Positions 10,887 through 23,035 of a stretch of DNA of 64,000 nucleotides are shown piece after piece. Under the pieces are notes generated by a model. The model ran no database searches, had not been told where the DNA came from, and was given only the letters and a program-made list of their open reading frames with translations. Numbering within the stretch: position 1 is the first letter of the stretch; every line of letters starts with the position of its first letter. The stretch covers positions 96,048 to 160,047 of the forward strand of contig JAGFBZ010002156.1 in NCBI GenBank assembly GCA_018398805.1. The letters run 5' to 3'. Source of the stretch: Hirundichthys speculiger. Taxonomy: Eukaryota; Chordata; Actinopteri; Beloniformes; Exocoetidae. Both the position numbers and the translations under genes were made by a program.

Positions 10887-11420
10887 CTCCTCGAACAGCT
10901 CCAGGCTGTACGTGTTGTCGTCGTCCGCGAAGAAGACCACCCCGGAGTCCCGCCGGTTCCGGTGCTGGCGGAGCCACACGAGAGCCGCGTTCCTCTGCTC
11001 AGTGGCGCGCGGCATCCCCGCGCGCTTGAACCTGCGGGGGGTGAACACGTGCAGGTGCGTGTACGGCACCCCGCACCGGGCCAGGAAGCGCGACACCAGG
11101 TCGGTGCGCGCGGTCGAGTCCTCCACCACGATCCAGTGGAACCGGGGCACCTGGCGGAAGGCGTGGGCCAGCCGGGTCAGCTCCGCCTTCTGCACCGGGC
11201 GCGTGTAGGTGGGGGTGATGGCGTAGATGATGGGCAGCGCGGACTGGTTCTGGGCGCCGCCCGCCCCCGGTGCGCCCATCCGGGCGGCTCGCTGCGCCCT
11301 GCCGGTCCGACCCGCCGCCGGGGCCCGGACCGCCCTCTTGCTGTCGATGTCGATCATGATGATGACGATGAGGACCCAGGGCAGCAGGATGAAGAACCGG
11401 CTGAAAAACACTGATTTCAT
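10887..11420 (-). CDS. b3gat2: B3GAT2 exon 1 (galactosylgalactosylxylosylprotein 3-beta-glucuronosyltransferase 2), partial gene
   Basis: Type II Golgi enzyme of the GT43 family that transfers glucuronic acid from UDP-GlcA to terminal galactose, as in HNK-1 epitope synthesis. The exon encodes 178 residues: a short cytosolic tail, a membrane anchor at about residues 9-25 (FFILLPWVLIVIIMIDI), a basic Ala/Gly/Arg-rich stem with one N-glycosylation motif (NQS, 58-60), and then the catalytic start. Family motifs are ITPTYTRPVQKAELTRL (68-84), PRATEQRNA and the metal-binding DDD at 166-168 in FFADDDNTYSLELFEE. The start ATG at 11420 has G at -3. The exon ends in phase 0 at GAG followed by the donor GTACCG, where vertebrate paralogues also break. 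The known family length is about 320 residues, so only the N-terminal ~55% is here; I found no exon 2-4 motifs below 10887. The match to B3GAT2 over B3GAT1 rests on the N-terminus MKSVFFSRFFILLPW. Confidence 0.95.
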
Positions 11421-11992
11421 GGCGACTCTTTAAGTTCTTCCGCTCACTCCATCACAAACGGAACAGAACCGGACCGGACGCAACTCCAAAACCCGCTCCC
11501 TTAAATCCACGGATCTGATTTTCTACAACAGAGGACGACGAAAACCGGAGTGTCGGGTCCATTTCAAACTCTGTGTACCGCGTCCCCCGTCCCACCCCTG
11601 TCCCGGCGGGACCGCTTCCTCCGAGTCCTCTCTCCTCCCCCGTCCTCCTCCTCCTCCTCCTCCTCTCTCGGATGGGACTTCTGCTCCTTGCAGTCGCTCC
11701 CTCCTCGACCTCGCGCCCCTTTAGGCTCCGTTACATCCCCATGCCTCCTGCGGAGCTCCGGTGCGCGTCTCTTAGAGGAACGGAACCGAGCGGCGGCGGT
11801 CCTGCCGGCAGAGACGCACCGCCGCTGCTGAGCATCACTTGGAGAACGCGGAGGAGCGCAGCTCCGAGTCTGAGGATAATAAAGCAGGAGGGGAGGAGCA
11901 GGTGCTGAGCGGAGGAGGGGAGCGGGAGAGTGAAGGCGGGAGAGTGAAGGCTGAGGAGGGAGGGAGGGAGGGAGAGACGTCAGGAGAGTGAT

Positions 11993-12023
<31 letters not shown>

Positions 12024-12102
12024 TGGAGAAAGGCTCTGTTGTGCGCATCAGCGTCCGCTGAGATTTGACCCAGTTGGTAGAGAGACACAGAGAGCCCATG
12101 TG

Positions 12103-12141
<39 letters not shown>

Positions 12142-12250
12142 AGCCCCCGCTGCTCGTGCTGTACATGTCAGGAGAAAACATTTCTAAACAAACACCAGGA
12201 CTTGATATGACGAGCTGTCTGGCATGAGAAGACATCCGGGACATGGTGAG
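11421..12250 (-). promoter_or_regulatory. b3gat2: B3GAT2 5' flank / likely 5'UTR and promoter region
   Basis: This stretch directly upstream of the B3GAT2 start codon is GC-rich near the gene (TCC/CCT-rich at 11620-11680) and then purine-rich, with GA runs at 11995-12022 and 12106-12137. That pattern fits a CpG-type vertebrate promoter and 5'UTR. No TATA box or transcription start can be fixed from sequence alone. Long open frames here on both strands are low-complexity shadows, not genes. Confidence 0.45.
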
Positions 12251-12350
12251 GGCGCGCCAGGGGCCCCTGTAGAGCTGCTCATCATAGACTCGGGGCCACG
12301 CCCGAACACTTTCAGGGGCTCAGGCCAAGAGAAAAGAGCCTCAGATAAAG

Positions 12351-12444
12351 ATACTAATATAATATAATATAATGTATATAATATAATATAATATAATATA
12401 GTATAATATAATATAATATAATATAATATAATATAATATAATAT
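12351..12444. repeat. (AATAT)n microsatellite
   Basis: About 90 bp of near-perfect AATAT units with a few interruptions. A shorter block of the same unit lies at 13831-13852, on the far side of the intervening elements. Confidence 0.95.
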
Positions 12445-12907
12445 ACATTGTTAGACATTTTGTTGTATTTTTACAGTAGTTTACTGGCGACATTATTGCC
12501 AGTAAGTTACTGTAATTACCACCTTACAGTATTAATCCTGTAATAATGTTTTACAGTATATCATCTTTACTGGCTAAAACCAAATAAATAAGAGAATTAA
12601 AAGATATAAGTGCAAAGACATGATAAAAATAACTAAACTTATACAATAAATAAGCTAAAATTTACAATTCTAAAAGACTAAAACTAAACGTTAGACATAT
12701 AAATTTACCATCACAAAGGCCTACAGTAGCATTACTGTAAATGTCAACAGTAATTTACCACAATTTCAAAAAATACAGCAAGTTACTGTAAATAAAGGCA
12801 CTTTACCCATAATACTATGCAAATTACAGTAACTTGTTGTAATCATATTTACTGGGCATTTTGTGGTATTTTACTGTAAAAATTACAGCAAAGGCAAACA
12901 GTGTAAT
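12445..12907. mobile_element. Probable MITE rich in TTACTGTAA motifs
   Basis: Sequence with repeated TTACAGTA/TACTGTAA motifs in both orientations (for example TTACTGTAATTACCACC and AATTACAGTAACTTG). This suggests a palindromic MITE lying between the AATAT block and the next element. Exact ends were not resolved. Confidence 0.45.
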
Positions 12908-13825
12908 TAGGGCTGGGCAATGATTCATATTTTTAATCGCGATTAATCGCATTATTTCCCTGATTAATCACGATTAATCGCATACGCATAATCAAATAAT
13001 GAATTCAAAAGTAGTGTAAAATACACTTTTATTTAAATGTTCTGCTGCCATATGAACTAAAGTGTCATAACATTTGTTGTTCAAACACTTTTAACATCAG
13101 CACTTGTCAGTAACACACATTTAGTGTAAATCTCATCTTGAAAAATGTAAAATAAAATAAAGCTTATTGCCACTGCCAGAGCATTAATGTCATCCTGTTT
13201 TTTTTTTTCAATGAAAAATAAAAAAAAAGTCTACCAACAAAATCCTGAGCCACAATCAGAACATTAAAACAGGTAATTTCTGAGGTAAGAGCAGAAACTT
13301 TTAACGAGGAGTTCAACTTGTCAGTTGTTACAAATAACCTTGTTTCTGTTGAATCCTCCGTCTGGGAGAACTTTAAAATGAAAATGTCCATGTTAAAGTT
13401 CAGGAACTTTACCAATCCGTGTATCATTCATTCTTTCCATTTTCAATTGTCAATCAAAAAAAAAAAAATCTAAAAAGTGACATTTTATTACATTTTTTGT
13501 TTTTTAATCTAACACAAAAAAATGAAAAAATGCCTGTTTTTTTTTATATTTCAATTTTAGACTTGGATTTTTCAGACAGAATTGTTAATATTGCTAACTG
13601 AGTTGCTACCTGAACTGTAAAATTTTTTTTACCGTTTTTTACCGTTCTCCATGTCTGTTTTAGCTTCTCCTTATGTTGACTGTTTTCCGGTTTGCAGCAG
13701 CCAGTAACAGACTTTTCAAAACAAAAGCATGTGACCAACATGCGTTAACGCGCGAGAAAATAAATGTTGGCATTAATAAATTAATGCGTTAACGCGGTGA
13801 TAACGCATTAACTTGCCCAGCCCTA
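12908..13825 (+). mobile_element. Full-length hAT-like element (ATTAATCG family)
   Basis: Ends TAGGGCTGGGCAA and TTGCCCAGCCCTA form perfect 13-bp inverted repeats. The left part has repeated ATTAATCG and the right part TTAATGCGTTAACGCG. Flanking 8-mers AGTGTAAT and AATAAAAT agree at only 5 of 8 positions, so the target duplication is weak. Open frames inside (13164-13741) have no recognisable motif. Fragments of the family occur at 1745-1857 and 3434-3549. Confidence 0.85.
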
Positions 13826-13852
13826 AATAAAATATAATATAATATAATATAA

Positions 13853-15195
13853 TACTTAAAAAACACAGTCATTAATTTCTGCAATCATCAGATTTTTTCT
13901 AAAAGAAACAAACAAGCATAAATTAGTTGTAAAATTACGAATTTTGCCAAATATATTGATTTGGCAAAATATATCAGTTTTATTTAATATATTAAATATA
14001 TTTAATAAAATCGCAGACTGATATTGCAATTTTTCGTAGTAAAATATCACAACTTTTTAAACATAAAATTGTAATAAAATTGTAAAGTGCAGCTGAACGG
14101 TCTTGCTCACACAGAGTTAGTTAAAGTTGTATGCTGCTGTCTGTAAGAGGCCGTATTGTCCTAATCCTTAAAAAAAGAAGAGGGTTTAAGGCGTCTGTGG
14201 TCAATATTGTGGTTCTGTTTAAGGTTCTGATTAAGTCTGGGAGCGTCCTCGGCTACTGATGTCCTCCACGCCAGCCCAGAAGCTAATCACTGATGCTTAA
14301 TTACCCACAACATGGATCAGGGGGATCTGCTGGGAGTAAAAGTGAGGATAAATCACTGAGCTAAGCTGATAGATCTGGTTCACACCAAACTAATTGCAGG
14401 CCAACAAACCCGATGACTTCACAGGATGAAAGCACCTTTGATTGTCCGGACTAGATAACATCCTGCGAGTATTTATTTTAGAAAGCACCAGTAATGTTTC
14501 AGCGCTACGCTTTGCTTATTGAGACTTATTGGGGATATTTTCCTCATAAAAAAAAAATAACTTTAGAAAGCTAAAACAATTTCATGCCCAGTGATTTTGG
14601 TGAAAACCAAATAATAGGCCTATTCCATCATAAATCACTTCCAACAGGCCGATGTGATGATAGTAAGTGGTTTAATGGGCTCTGCTCCAGAACTGGTAGC
14701 TGTGATTCTTCATACTTGATTGCTCGCTGTTCCATCTGTTCACACACACCCCCAATTTGGAAATGAAAGAGAATTTATCAGGCAAAGATGTCACTTTACA
14801 CCAGCAGAGAGCTGTGATTAAAGCCCGACGTTATTAGCAGCCAACACAGAAACGAGACTGTGCTTTCATTCTTAATGTCGTGACGGATGAGTCGCAGAGT
14901 CCTTCTAAAGATGCAAACTTGAATCTGATATTATTTTAGATGATCTTATCTGTTGTAAATGTTACAGCAAATCTGTCAGAAATGCTTTAAAATCAGGGGA
15001 TTTGATGCCGTGACACAAGAGAACAAGATTCAAGGTGCTTTACATAAAACAGTAGAGGGATCACAGAAAACATTACGCAATAAAGAGTGGATTAAAAACA
15101 GAAACAAAATTTTTAAAGAAATAAAATAAAATGAAATATAAAAAAAGTTGAAAAAATGCAAGAAATAAAAGTTAATTATCAGTTGTTTTAATAAA
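13853..15195. other. Unassigned sequence
   Basis: Bases 13930-14090 are the AT-rich quasi-repeat style (AATTTTGCC, ATCACAACTTTTTAAAC). Bases 14100-15190 show no gene or clear repeat. Confidence 0.4.
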
Positions 15196-15545
15196 AGGTG
15201 GCAAATCGAAAAGTTTTTAACCTTGATTTAAAAGTGCTGAGTCAGCAGACCTGCAGGTTTCTGGGAGTTTGTTCCACATGTGAGGAGCATAAAAACTGAA
15301 CGCTGCCTCTCCGTGTTTGGTTCTGACTCTGGGAACAGAAAGTAGACTTGACCCTGATGACCTGAAGGATCTGGTGGGTTCAGAACCAACCAATGTGTTT
15401 GGTCCTAAACCATTCAGTGCTTCGTGAACTAAGACGTCAGGTCTTTGACAAACAGGAAGCCAGTGTAAAGATCTGAGGACTGGAGTTATAAGATCCACTT
15501 TCCTGGTGTTAGTGAGGACTGGAGCAGCTGCAGACACCAGTCCTT
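15196..15545 (-). pseudogene. Non-LTR retrotransposon reverse-transcriptase C-terminus
   Basis: Minus-strand frame reads AAPVLTNTRKVDLITPVLRS, LHWLPVCQRPD, HEALNGLGPNTL, SLLSVPRVRTKHGEAAFS and APHMWNKLPETCRSADS. After a frameshift it continues FKSRLKTFRFATFY. This is the typical C-terminal tail of fish LINE reverse transcriptases (HWLPV, ALNGL, WNxLP, FKSRLKT). It is truncated and frameshifted. The clade (L2/Rex-like) is a guess. Confidence 0.85.
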
Positions 15546-15934
15546 TAATCCTGGAAATGGAAATGTTCTTTAAGTGATAATAACCTTCAACCTTTCTTCC
15601 TCGACTCCAAAAATGATTATTTCAGTTTTGTCTTAATTTAACTTAAATAACTTCTGACACATCCAGTCTCTAATTTGAACAATGAATCTGTTCCTGTAGA
15701 GATTTCTGGTCTTTCATAAGACATCATAAAAAACATGTCAATTTATGGTCTTAAATATAAAGAAAAAGATAATATAAAGATATACAGTGAGTGTGATTTA
15801 TTTACAGTGCAAGAAATTAAGTAATTTGTTGTACAAATGCCAACAAATGGTCGCTGCTTGTCATTCGACTTTGCATTCAAAATCAGCGATGGACTGAAAT
15901 CGTGCATGAGACGTGCATGAGACAGTATATATAC

Positions 15935-16085
15935 AGTGGTACCTCTACTTACGAAATTAATTGGTTCTGGAAATAGTCTCGTAACCTGAAAATTTCGTAA
16001 GTAGAGACGTGTTTTCCATGTAAATGCCCTAATCCGTTCCAAGCCCCCCAAAATTCGAACAAATTTTTTAAATAAATTATAAATA
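15935..16085. mobile_element. Short MITE-like insertion (CTACTTACGAAATT ... AATTTCGTAAGTAG)
   Basis: Contains an inverted pair, ACCTCTACTTACGAAATT and AATTTCGTAAGTAGAG, followed by CCTAATCCGTTCCAAGCCCC. The full ends were not defined. It lies between two pieces of the same LINE. Confidence 0.4.
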
Positions 16086-16147
16086 ATACATGAAATGACA
16101 TGAAAACTTGTAAGAAATACATGTTAGAACTAAAAAAGCACTCAGAG

Positions 16148-16218
16148 AGCCATGTAGATGTTGAACAGCAGAGGCCCCAAAATGGAGCCTTGAGGAACTC
16201 CACAGGTTATTTTAGTTT
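16148..16218 (-). pseudogene. LINE reverse-transcriptase fragment
   Basis: The minus strand reads GVPQGSILGPLLFNIYM, a canonical reverse-transcriptase block. It lies upstream, in the same orientation, of the C-terminal piece at 15196-15545, so both probably come from one decayed element. Confidence 0.85.
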
Positions 16219-16229
16219 GCTCAGATTTT

Positions 16230-16690
16230 AGGACATTTTAGGACATCAAGTCAAAGTTGTAATTTTAAGTTGACGAAGTCGTGATTTTGCAAATTTCATG
16301 ACTTTATGGGCTTTTCAAAATGCTGTGATTTGGGCTAGGGTTAGGGCATAATATAGAGGCTACAGTCCTCACAACTCTACAAAAATTCCTGGTTTTGGTG
16401 ACATAAAGTCATAATTCTATCTCATGAAGTCACAATTTTGACCCAAAAAAGTTGCGATTTATACAATAAAAAGCGGCGACAATACAAGATTAGTGATTTT
16501 ACAATGAAATACAGTATATGATTTTTGAACAGAAAGTTGCAAGTAAGTGTTCAAGTTTGGTTTTTATGTGAAAAAGTTGTGATTTTGCACAAATCAGCAT
16601 TTTAGAAAAATAATAAGTGAAAGTCACAATTTTATGGCAAAAAAAAGTCTGGTTTTTTTTTCAAAAAAATGTCAAGGTGTCTCTATGATT
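16230..16690. repeat. AT-rich quasi-repeat of 'AAAGTCACAATTTT' type
   Basis: Repeated phrases such as AAAGTTGTAATTTTAAG, AAGTCGTGATTTTGC, AAGTCACAATTTTG and AAAGTTGTGATTTTGC at irregular ~25-40 bp spacing. Same style as 1858-2115. Confidence 0.5.
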
Positions 16691-17829
16691 GCATGGTTGT
16701 AGAAATAAATATAATTAAAACAAGCAGTACTGCAGCTATATTATATATTATTATATTAAATTCTTAATAAGTGTATTTGAACCAAGTGTACTCTTCTTGG
16801 TCTGAGCACCTGCCAACAAACGTTCACGGCTCTGATCCTTCTATTCCTGCTCATCACGCAGGTCAAGTCCTGACTGTCTTAAATGTCAAGCGTTGTACGG
16901 TCTTTTCTCCGTGAGCGTCTCCTGTTACACTGTCACGCCTGTCAATCATTTATCAAACTGTCTCTCCAGTCGCCCGTCGTCACCTTAGAAATGCTTTTTC
17001 ACTGACTGTGTGCCAGTTGTAGGTCTATACGTGTTTAATTATATATAATTATTACGGATAATGTCCGTATATATATCACAGAGATCACAAGAGTTTTATC
17101 AATTTTAAAACATTGTTTTATAATTAGCCCAAAATGTTGTTAACGCAAAGTGCTTTCTTTGCAAATTAAATGTAATTTAAAGTAACTAGAGCTTTGTAAA
17201 ATCAAGGAAGAGAGAGTGGAGATGCAATTAAATTTTTAATGTTCATAATTAGTGTCTAAAACTAGACAAAGAAGCCTAAAGGAGCAAAAGAGCAGACTGG
17301 GACTCGATAACAACTCCAAGGGTGGAATAAACAAATAATAATTCTCTAAATTCACTAATTTTTAGAGCTCCTGCAGAGAAACAGATAAAACAGATAGACA
17401 TTAAAAAGAAAAAAGAAGAGCCAAATCCATCACCCATCATGAGCTGTGTTGACTGCAGCCTTGAAGATGTACGAGATGTGAGGATTTACTTTTATTCCCT
17501 CGTCATGTCAAACGTCAGGACTGTCAGACACGCAGGGTGATGACACACGATGATGTGGAGGCCTGAGTGTTACGAACACACGGAAATACACATGAGAGTC
17601 GACAGACGAGACTGCAGACAAATGTCACCCTTTGACAAAATAAACACGATGCAACAAAATGCTTTCAAAACTCTTCTTCTAACAGAAGAGAAAACAAAAA
17701 AAAATTGAATCCATGGCTCTGTTCAGACAGCCAGATCTTTATTAGTGCCTTTATTTCACCTCGCTGTGCTGTGGTGAAAGGTGGAATGACATAACTTTTT
17801 ATTCTGCTGCTAGATCACCTTGGTAGGTA
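16691..17829. other. Unassigned sequence
   Basis: No gene or recognised element found. Confidence 0.4.
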
Positions 17830-18915
17830 GGAACAGAGGTGTAACAGAGGCATAACAGTGGTGTAACAGAGATGTAACAGATGCGTAACAGAGGTTTAAC
17901 AAAGGGGGAACAGATGAGTAACAGAGATGTAACAGAGTAATAACAGAAGTGTAACAGAGATGTAACAGATGCGTAACAGATGAGTAACAGAGATGTAACA
18001 GATGCGTAACATGCGTAACAGGGGAGAGTAACAGAGGCGTAAAGGATGCGTAACAGAGATATAACAGATGCGTAACAGAGATGTAACAGATGCGTAATAG
18101 AGAAGTAACAGATGAACAGATGAGAAACAAAGGTGTAACAGATGCGTAACGACGTAACAGATGAGTAACAGAGGTGGTAACAGAGATGTAACAGAGGCGT
18201 AACAGATGAGTAACAGAGATGTTAAAGAGGCATAACAGAGATGTGACAGAGGAGTAACAGAAGAGTAACAGAAGCATAACAGAGATGTAACAGGCGTAAC
18301 AGGGTTGTAACAAAGGGGAACAGGTGAGTAACAGAGATGTAACAGAGGCATAACAGATGAGTAACAGAGGCGTAACAGAGATGTTACAGAGGCATAACAG
18401 AGATGTGACAGAAGAGTAACAGAAGAGTAACAGAAGCATAACAGAGATGTAACAGAGGCGTAACAGGGTTGTAACAAAGGGGGAACAGGTGAGTAACAGA
18501 GATGTAACAGAGGCATAACAGAGATGTAACAGAGATGTAACAGATGCATAACAGATGAGTAACAGAGATGTAACAGATACGTAACATGCGTAACAGAGGT
18601 GTAACAGAGGCGTAACAGGGGAGTAACAGAGGCGTAAAGGATGCGTAACAGAGATGCAACAGATGCGTAACAGAGATGTAACAGATGTGTAACAGAGGCA
18701 TAACAGATGAGTAACAGAGCTGTGACAGGGGAGTAACAGATGTGTAACAGAGGCATAACAGATGAGTAACAGAAGCGTAACAGAGGCGTAACAGAGATGT
18801 AACAGTGGCGTAACAGAGGCATAACAGAGATGTAACAGAGATGTAACAGAGGCGTAACAGAGGTGTAACAGGTGCGTAACAGATGAGTAACAGAAGCGTA
18901 ACAGAGATGTAACAG
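17830..18915. repeat. 11-bp minisatellite, about 1.1 kb
   Basis: Tandem units near GTAACAGAGAT, GTAACAGATGC and GTAACAGAGGC, mostly 11 bp with a few shorter or longer units. The minus strand is open over hundreds of codons (11-residue periodic CYISVTPLLRL-like) because CTGTTAC units hold no stop codon. That openness is a composition effect, not evidence of a protein. Confidence 0.95.
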
Positions 18916-20324
18916 AATGGGGACATCAGTTCTTCTAGATGCACTTCCACAGAGTTTTTAAAGGGACTCGGTTTGATGCTCCAGTTGCCTCTTCAGCTAA
19001 ACATGGATCCTCTGTGGATGTAGGCTGCTCCAGATCCTTCTGTCTCTTCATGTAAACCCAGACTGACTCAAAGATGCTGAGATCAGGGGAGTGTTGAGAC
19101 CAAACCATCATTTACTCTTGGTTCTGTTTTACACTGAAGATGGTTCCTGATGACCTCATCAATGGTTTAACCTGATGGGTAAGTATCTGCTTGTCTTTCT
19201 CACAACAACATTAATCCTGTCTCAATCCCCAACTCCATTTGGACAAATAATTCCTAAACTGCACCGTGCTTCACTGTTGCCTGCAGACTCTCATTATTGT
19301 ACCAGTCTCTGTCTTGGAACAGCATCTTTGAATGCTTTGAAGTCTTTCTCAGATGCAGCAGAACTACCTCATGTCTTGTTGCTGAGCTCAGTCTTGCCAG
19401 GATGTGTGACCTCTGACAGGAGACGACCTCACCTGGCTGTTCGCCAGTCAGTTTTAAGCCTCCAACGCAGCTGTTTCTGTTTCAGTTCATGACTGGGTTT
19501 CAACTGAGCGTCACGAGCACATACTTGGTATAACCAAGGGGATACTTTGTCCTTACTGGTTTGATGCAAACAGGAAGTATTAAAAAAGTAGCAGTTCCTC
19601 AACTGACCTCTAGGGGCCCCAACAGTGAGCCAGCCTCCTTTGACCTCCATCTTAAAATGTTCAACTTTACAGCCGAAATAAAACATATTTACAGCCTGTT
19701 ACAGAAACCAGTTTTGGTCTCTAAAGTTAGCATTTGTAATCATGGCAACTGTACAGGGTGTGAATGTTTTTGTCCATCATCGGGTGAAATTATATAAGAC
19801 AACATATTTAAGTATAATTAGGGAGTGTTTTTTTGATTGACAGTTGCCGTTACCAGTGGTTAGCTGTCATCATTTTAGCCACCTACTGCTTAGCACTGTC
19901 TGGACTTGGCTTCTGAGCTGTGAATAAAAACCCAATGGAGCATGCTCACTTTAATTTTAAGGGTTTGTTTGTGTGCTGTTAACTGTACTAAGAGATGGTT
20001 GCAACCGGTTCCTGGTTGGCCCAGAAGACTTTAAAGGTGAAGCAAAGCAGCCTGAAGCAGCTAGCTGCTGCTAAGGGTCAACTGGAGGTCACCAGCTGGG
20101 CAGTTCCATCAGCTTCTACCTCTTCCAGTAGTTGGGTCATCCAGTCAAGAGACTTTTGCCTCGGATCCACATCAGGACTCTTCTAAGTTGACTTACTGGA
20201 CCACTAACCAACAACAACAACCAACAAACACTGCCAGAGATGAAACGAGAAGTAGTGGAGGTCCACTGGGACCAGTGTATGACTCATGACCTGTCAGGAG
20301 GCTTCCATGATCTGGAGGAGTCTG
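18916..20324. other. Unassigned sequence with one dispersed repeat copy
   Basis: Bases 19575-19800 contain a dispersed repeat recognised by GCAGTTCCTC, TGACCTCTAGGGGCC and CCAGTTTTGGTCTCTA. Related phrases occur at 30575-30640, 30790-30850, 52385-52420 and 63540-63620. Bases 19800-20230 show no recognised gene. Confidence 0.45.
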
Positions 20325-21165
20325 AAACTGGTCTGCAACTGGGTGGAAACTGGTCTGTAACTGGCCTGCAACTGGTCTGCAAACTATCCTGCAACTGGTC
20401 TGCAGCTGGCCAGGACTGGACTGTAACTGGTCTGCAGGTGTTCTGTGAGCTATCCTGCAACTGGTCTGTAAACTATCCTGCAACTGGTCTGCAACTGATC
20501 TGCAACTGGTCTGCAACTGGCTGGGACTGGACTGTAACTGGTCTGCAGGTGTTCTGTGAGCTATCCTGCAACTGGTCTGTAAACTATCCTGCAACTGGTC
20601 TGCAGCTAGCCTGTAACTGGTCTGCAAACTATCCTGCAACTGGTCTGCAAACTATCCTGCAACTGGTCTGCAAACTATCCTGCAACTGGTCTGCAACTGG
20701 CCAGCAACTGGTCTGCAACTGGTCTGCAAACTATCCTGCAACTGGTCTGCAAACTATCCTGCAACTGGTCTGCAACTGGCCAGCAACTGGTCTGCAACTG
20801 GCCTGCAACTGGCCAGCAACTGGTCTGCAAACTATCCTGCAACTGGTCTGCAACTGGCCTGCAACTGGTCTGCAACTGGCCAGCAACTGGTCAGCAACTG
20901 GCCAGCAACTGGTCTGCAACTGGCCTGCAACTGGTCTGCAAACTATCCTGCAACTGGCCAGCAACTGGTCTGCAACTGTTCGGCAACTGGACTGCAACTG
21001 GCCAGCAACTGGTCTGCAAACTCACCTGCAACTGGTCGGCAACTGGTCTGCAACTGGCCAGCAACTGGTCTGCAAACTCACCTGCAACTGGTCGGCAACT
21101 GGTCTGCAACTGGCCAGCAACTGGTCTGCAAACTCACCTGCAACTGGTCTGCCACTGGTCTGTCC
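20325..21165. repeat. 11/12-bp minisatellite with higher-order structure, about 0.84 kb
   Basis: Tandem units CTGGTCTGCAA, CTGGCCAGCAA and CTGGCCTGCAA (11 bp) alternate with ACTATCCTGCAA (12 bp). Longer blocks recur, for example a ~120-bp phrase near 20400-20520 is repeated at about 20520-20600. Frames are open on both strands from unit composition alone. Confidence 0.95.
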
Positions 21166-22401
21166 TTGTCAGCGGCAGGCTGAGCGAAGACGGTGATTCC
21201 CATCAGAGCTTCTGGTTTTAGTTCTGGCAGCACTCGTTTCAGATGTTGTTTCAGGTGCGGCTTTTCAAATGAGGATGTTTGGACAATGTGATCAGAATTA
21301 ATATAAAGTAAAACTAATAAGTATCACAGATTAGAGTAAGATGAGCGAACCAAACTAACAGCTATCCTGCAGTGACTGAGTGCAAAAATACCAGGTGATG
21401 CCATAAGGAATGATGCTGATTTGATTAAGATTTTCTTCCTTTTGCATATTTTGCATTTTTATAAATTCAGCTAAGTGATTCACAGTTCAGAGTTTGGTAT
21501 ATAAATCAGTAAAAGTGGTCGATCGGGGTTTCTGAGGGCAGACACGTACAGCGTCCAATAACCAGGCTCATTTCAGGTTACTGACGCGTACAGGCGAAGA
21601 TGCAGAGAGACAGCGTCAATGTCAGGCGCAGGAAAGAGAAAAACACTGTCAGAGAGGAAGAGATGTGTGTTTGCAGAGGCAGGACGGCTGCGTAACCCTC
21701 AGGGTGCTGTACCTCACCGCCATCACCTTCAAACGCCGCAGAGACAGACGACTGAAGATGGAGAGAACAGAGGAGTTAATGAAAGCTTCACCAGCAGGGA
21801 CGCTGAGAAAAAAATTCAAGGAATTAATGAATGAAAGCAAGTGAGACAGCTCAGAGAACAACCGACTGAAAAACAAGAGAGCAGAGAGGAGGAGGTGAAA
21901 TGAAGACCGGGGGATTGGTAGAGACTGATGTTTACCGGCAGAGAAACAGCCTGCAGCGCTGGGAGTTGAAGCCAACTAACCGGCCTCAACGTGCACATAA
22001 ATCTCCGCTGGAAAACGCCGTTATGTGATGATCCACAATACGATTCAGTTCAAGGTTGCTATTTAGATCCAGTTAAAAATGTCAGATCGATCACATATTT
22101 GTCAGTAGCATTAGCATAGAAATAAGTTTCTGTCCAGCAGTTCTGCAGCCACAACGAGGCGACAGCAGAAGTAAGTAGAGTTTCATCGTTGGTCAGACGT
22201 CAGACTGATAGTTCTAACATCCTCTTAAACACAGATGAGAGCAGTGGATCCTATTTAAAATGTGTTTCATCAAAGTCATAATTAGATTAGTACGCAGAAG
22301 TAATTTATACCCTAACCCTACCAGAACCAGTTCAGAACTGGTTCTGCTTTTTTCAAAAACCCAGAGTCATGACACCATTATGTCTCATCTGATGTTGAAC
22401 C
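21166..22401. other. Unassigned sequence
   Basis: No gene recognised. Opposed open frames at 21619-21998 lack any family motif. Confidence 0.35.
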
Positions 22402-23035
22402 TAGTGCTGGGCGATATGGAAAAAATCATATATCACGATATGGACTATTTTATATCACAATAACTATATATATCACGATATACCATAATAAAGTATGTTT
22501 TCAGTTATTCTCTGAAAAGTTTGACAAAAAATTTCATTGCTTACTTTACAACTTTATTTTGAAAGGACATTTAGCTGAACTGTCACAAACATACATTTTA
22601 GTGCAGCAAAAACAGGTAGGTACAGAGGTACAGTAGCTTTCACATTTTTTTTTAAAGTGCACAACAGTGTCTGAGAGGAAAAACACATTTTTGCACTGAA
22701 GTTCAGCTATAAAAAATAAACACAAATTATTTTTCAACTTTCTGAAATCTGTAACCTTGTAGTGCAAAGTTTGCAAACCAATATAAAGTGTCTAAAGTAA
22801 ACATCAGGGTTGAAGAGAACTCTGTGTAAGGCATTAACCATGAATAAAAGTGCAAACATAAAAGGCTACTTTGTAGAAGTAGATATGATTCTATCAAATT
22901 TATCGTTGCAGGTTATTTAATTACATATTTGCTGTAATAATTGATAAAATTAGGTTAGAATCGATAGAAGAGAAATGGCACGATATACATTTTATATTGT
23001 CCCCACGATATGTATCGTCATATCGCCCAGCACTA
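22402..23035 (+). mobile_element. hAT-like MITE with 8-bp target duplication
   Basis: Ends TAGTGCTGGGCGATATGG and CATATCGCCCAGCACTA are nearly perfect inverted repeats. Flanks are GTTGAACC (22394-22401) and GTTGAAAC (23036-23043), 7 of 8. The arms are rich in TATCACGATAT. The interior has no recognised coding segment. Confidence 0.9.

Noticed and set aside
10912..11433. Plus-strand open frames across B3GAT2 exon 1
   Set aside because: Shadows of the GC-rich coding exon on the opposite strand.
11564..12244. 226-residue minus-strand frame upstream of B3GAT2
   Set aside because: Low-complexity Ser/Leu/Pro/Glu text from GA and CCT runs in the B3GAT2 5' region. It ends before the true start codon and has no family motif.
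17810..18950. Minus-strand open frames of 188-308 residues rich in CYISVTPLL
   Set aside because: They are translations of the 11-bp minisatellite. Several frames are open at once and the residue period equals three repeat units. No start context, splice signals or domain.
20240..21196. 318-residue plus-strand frame (NWSATGLQ-rich) and opposing minus frames (SCRPVADQLQ-rich)
   Set aside because: Both strands are open because the 11/12-bp repeat units lack stop codons. There is no non-repetitive core.
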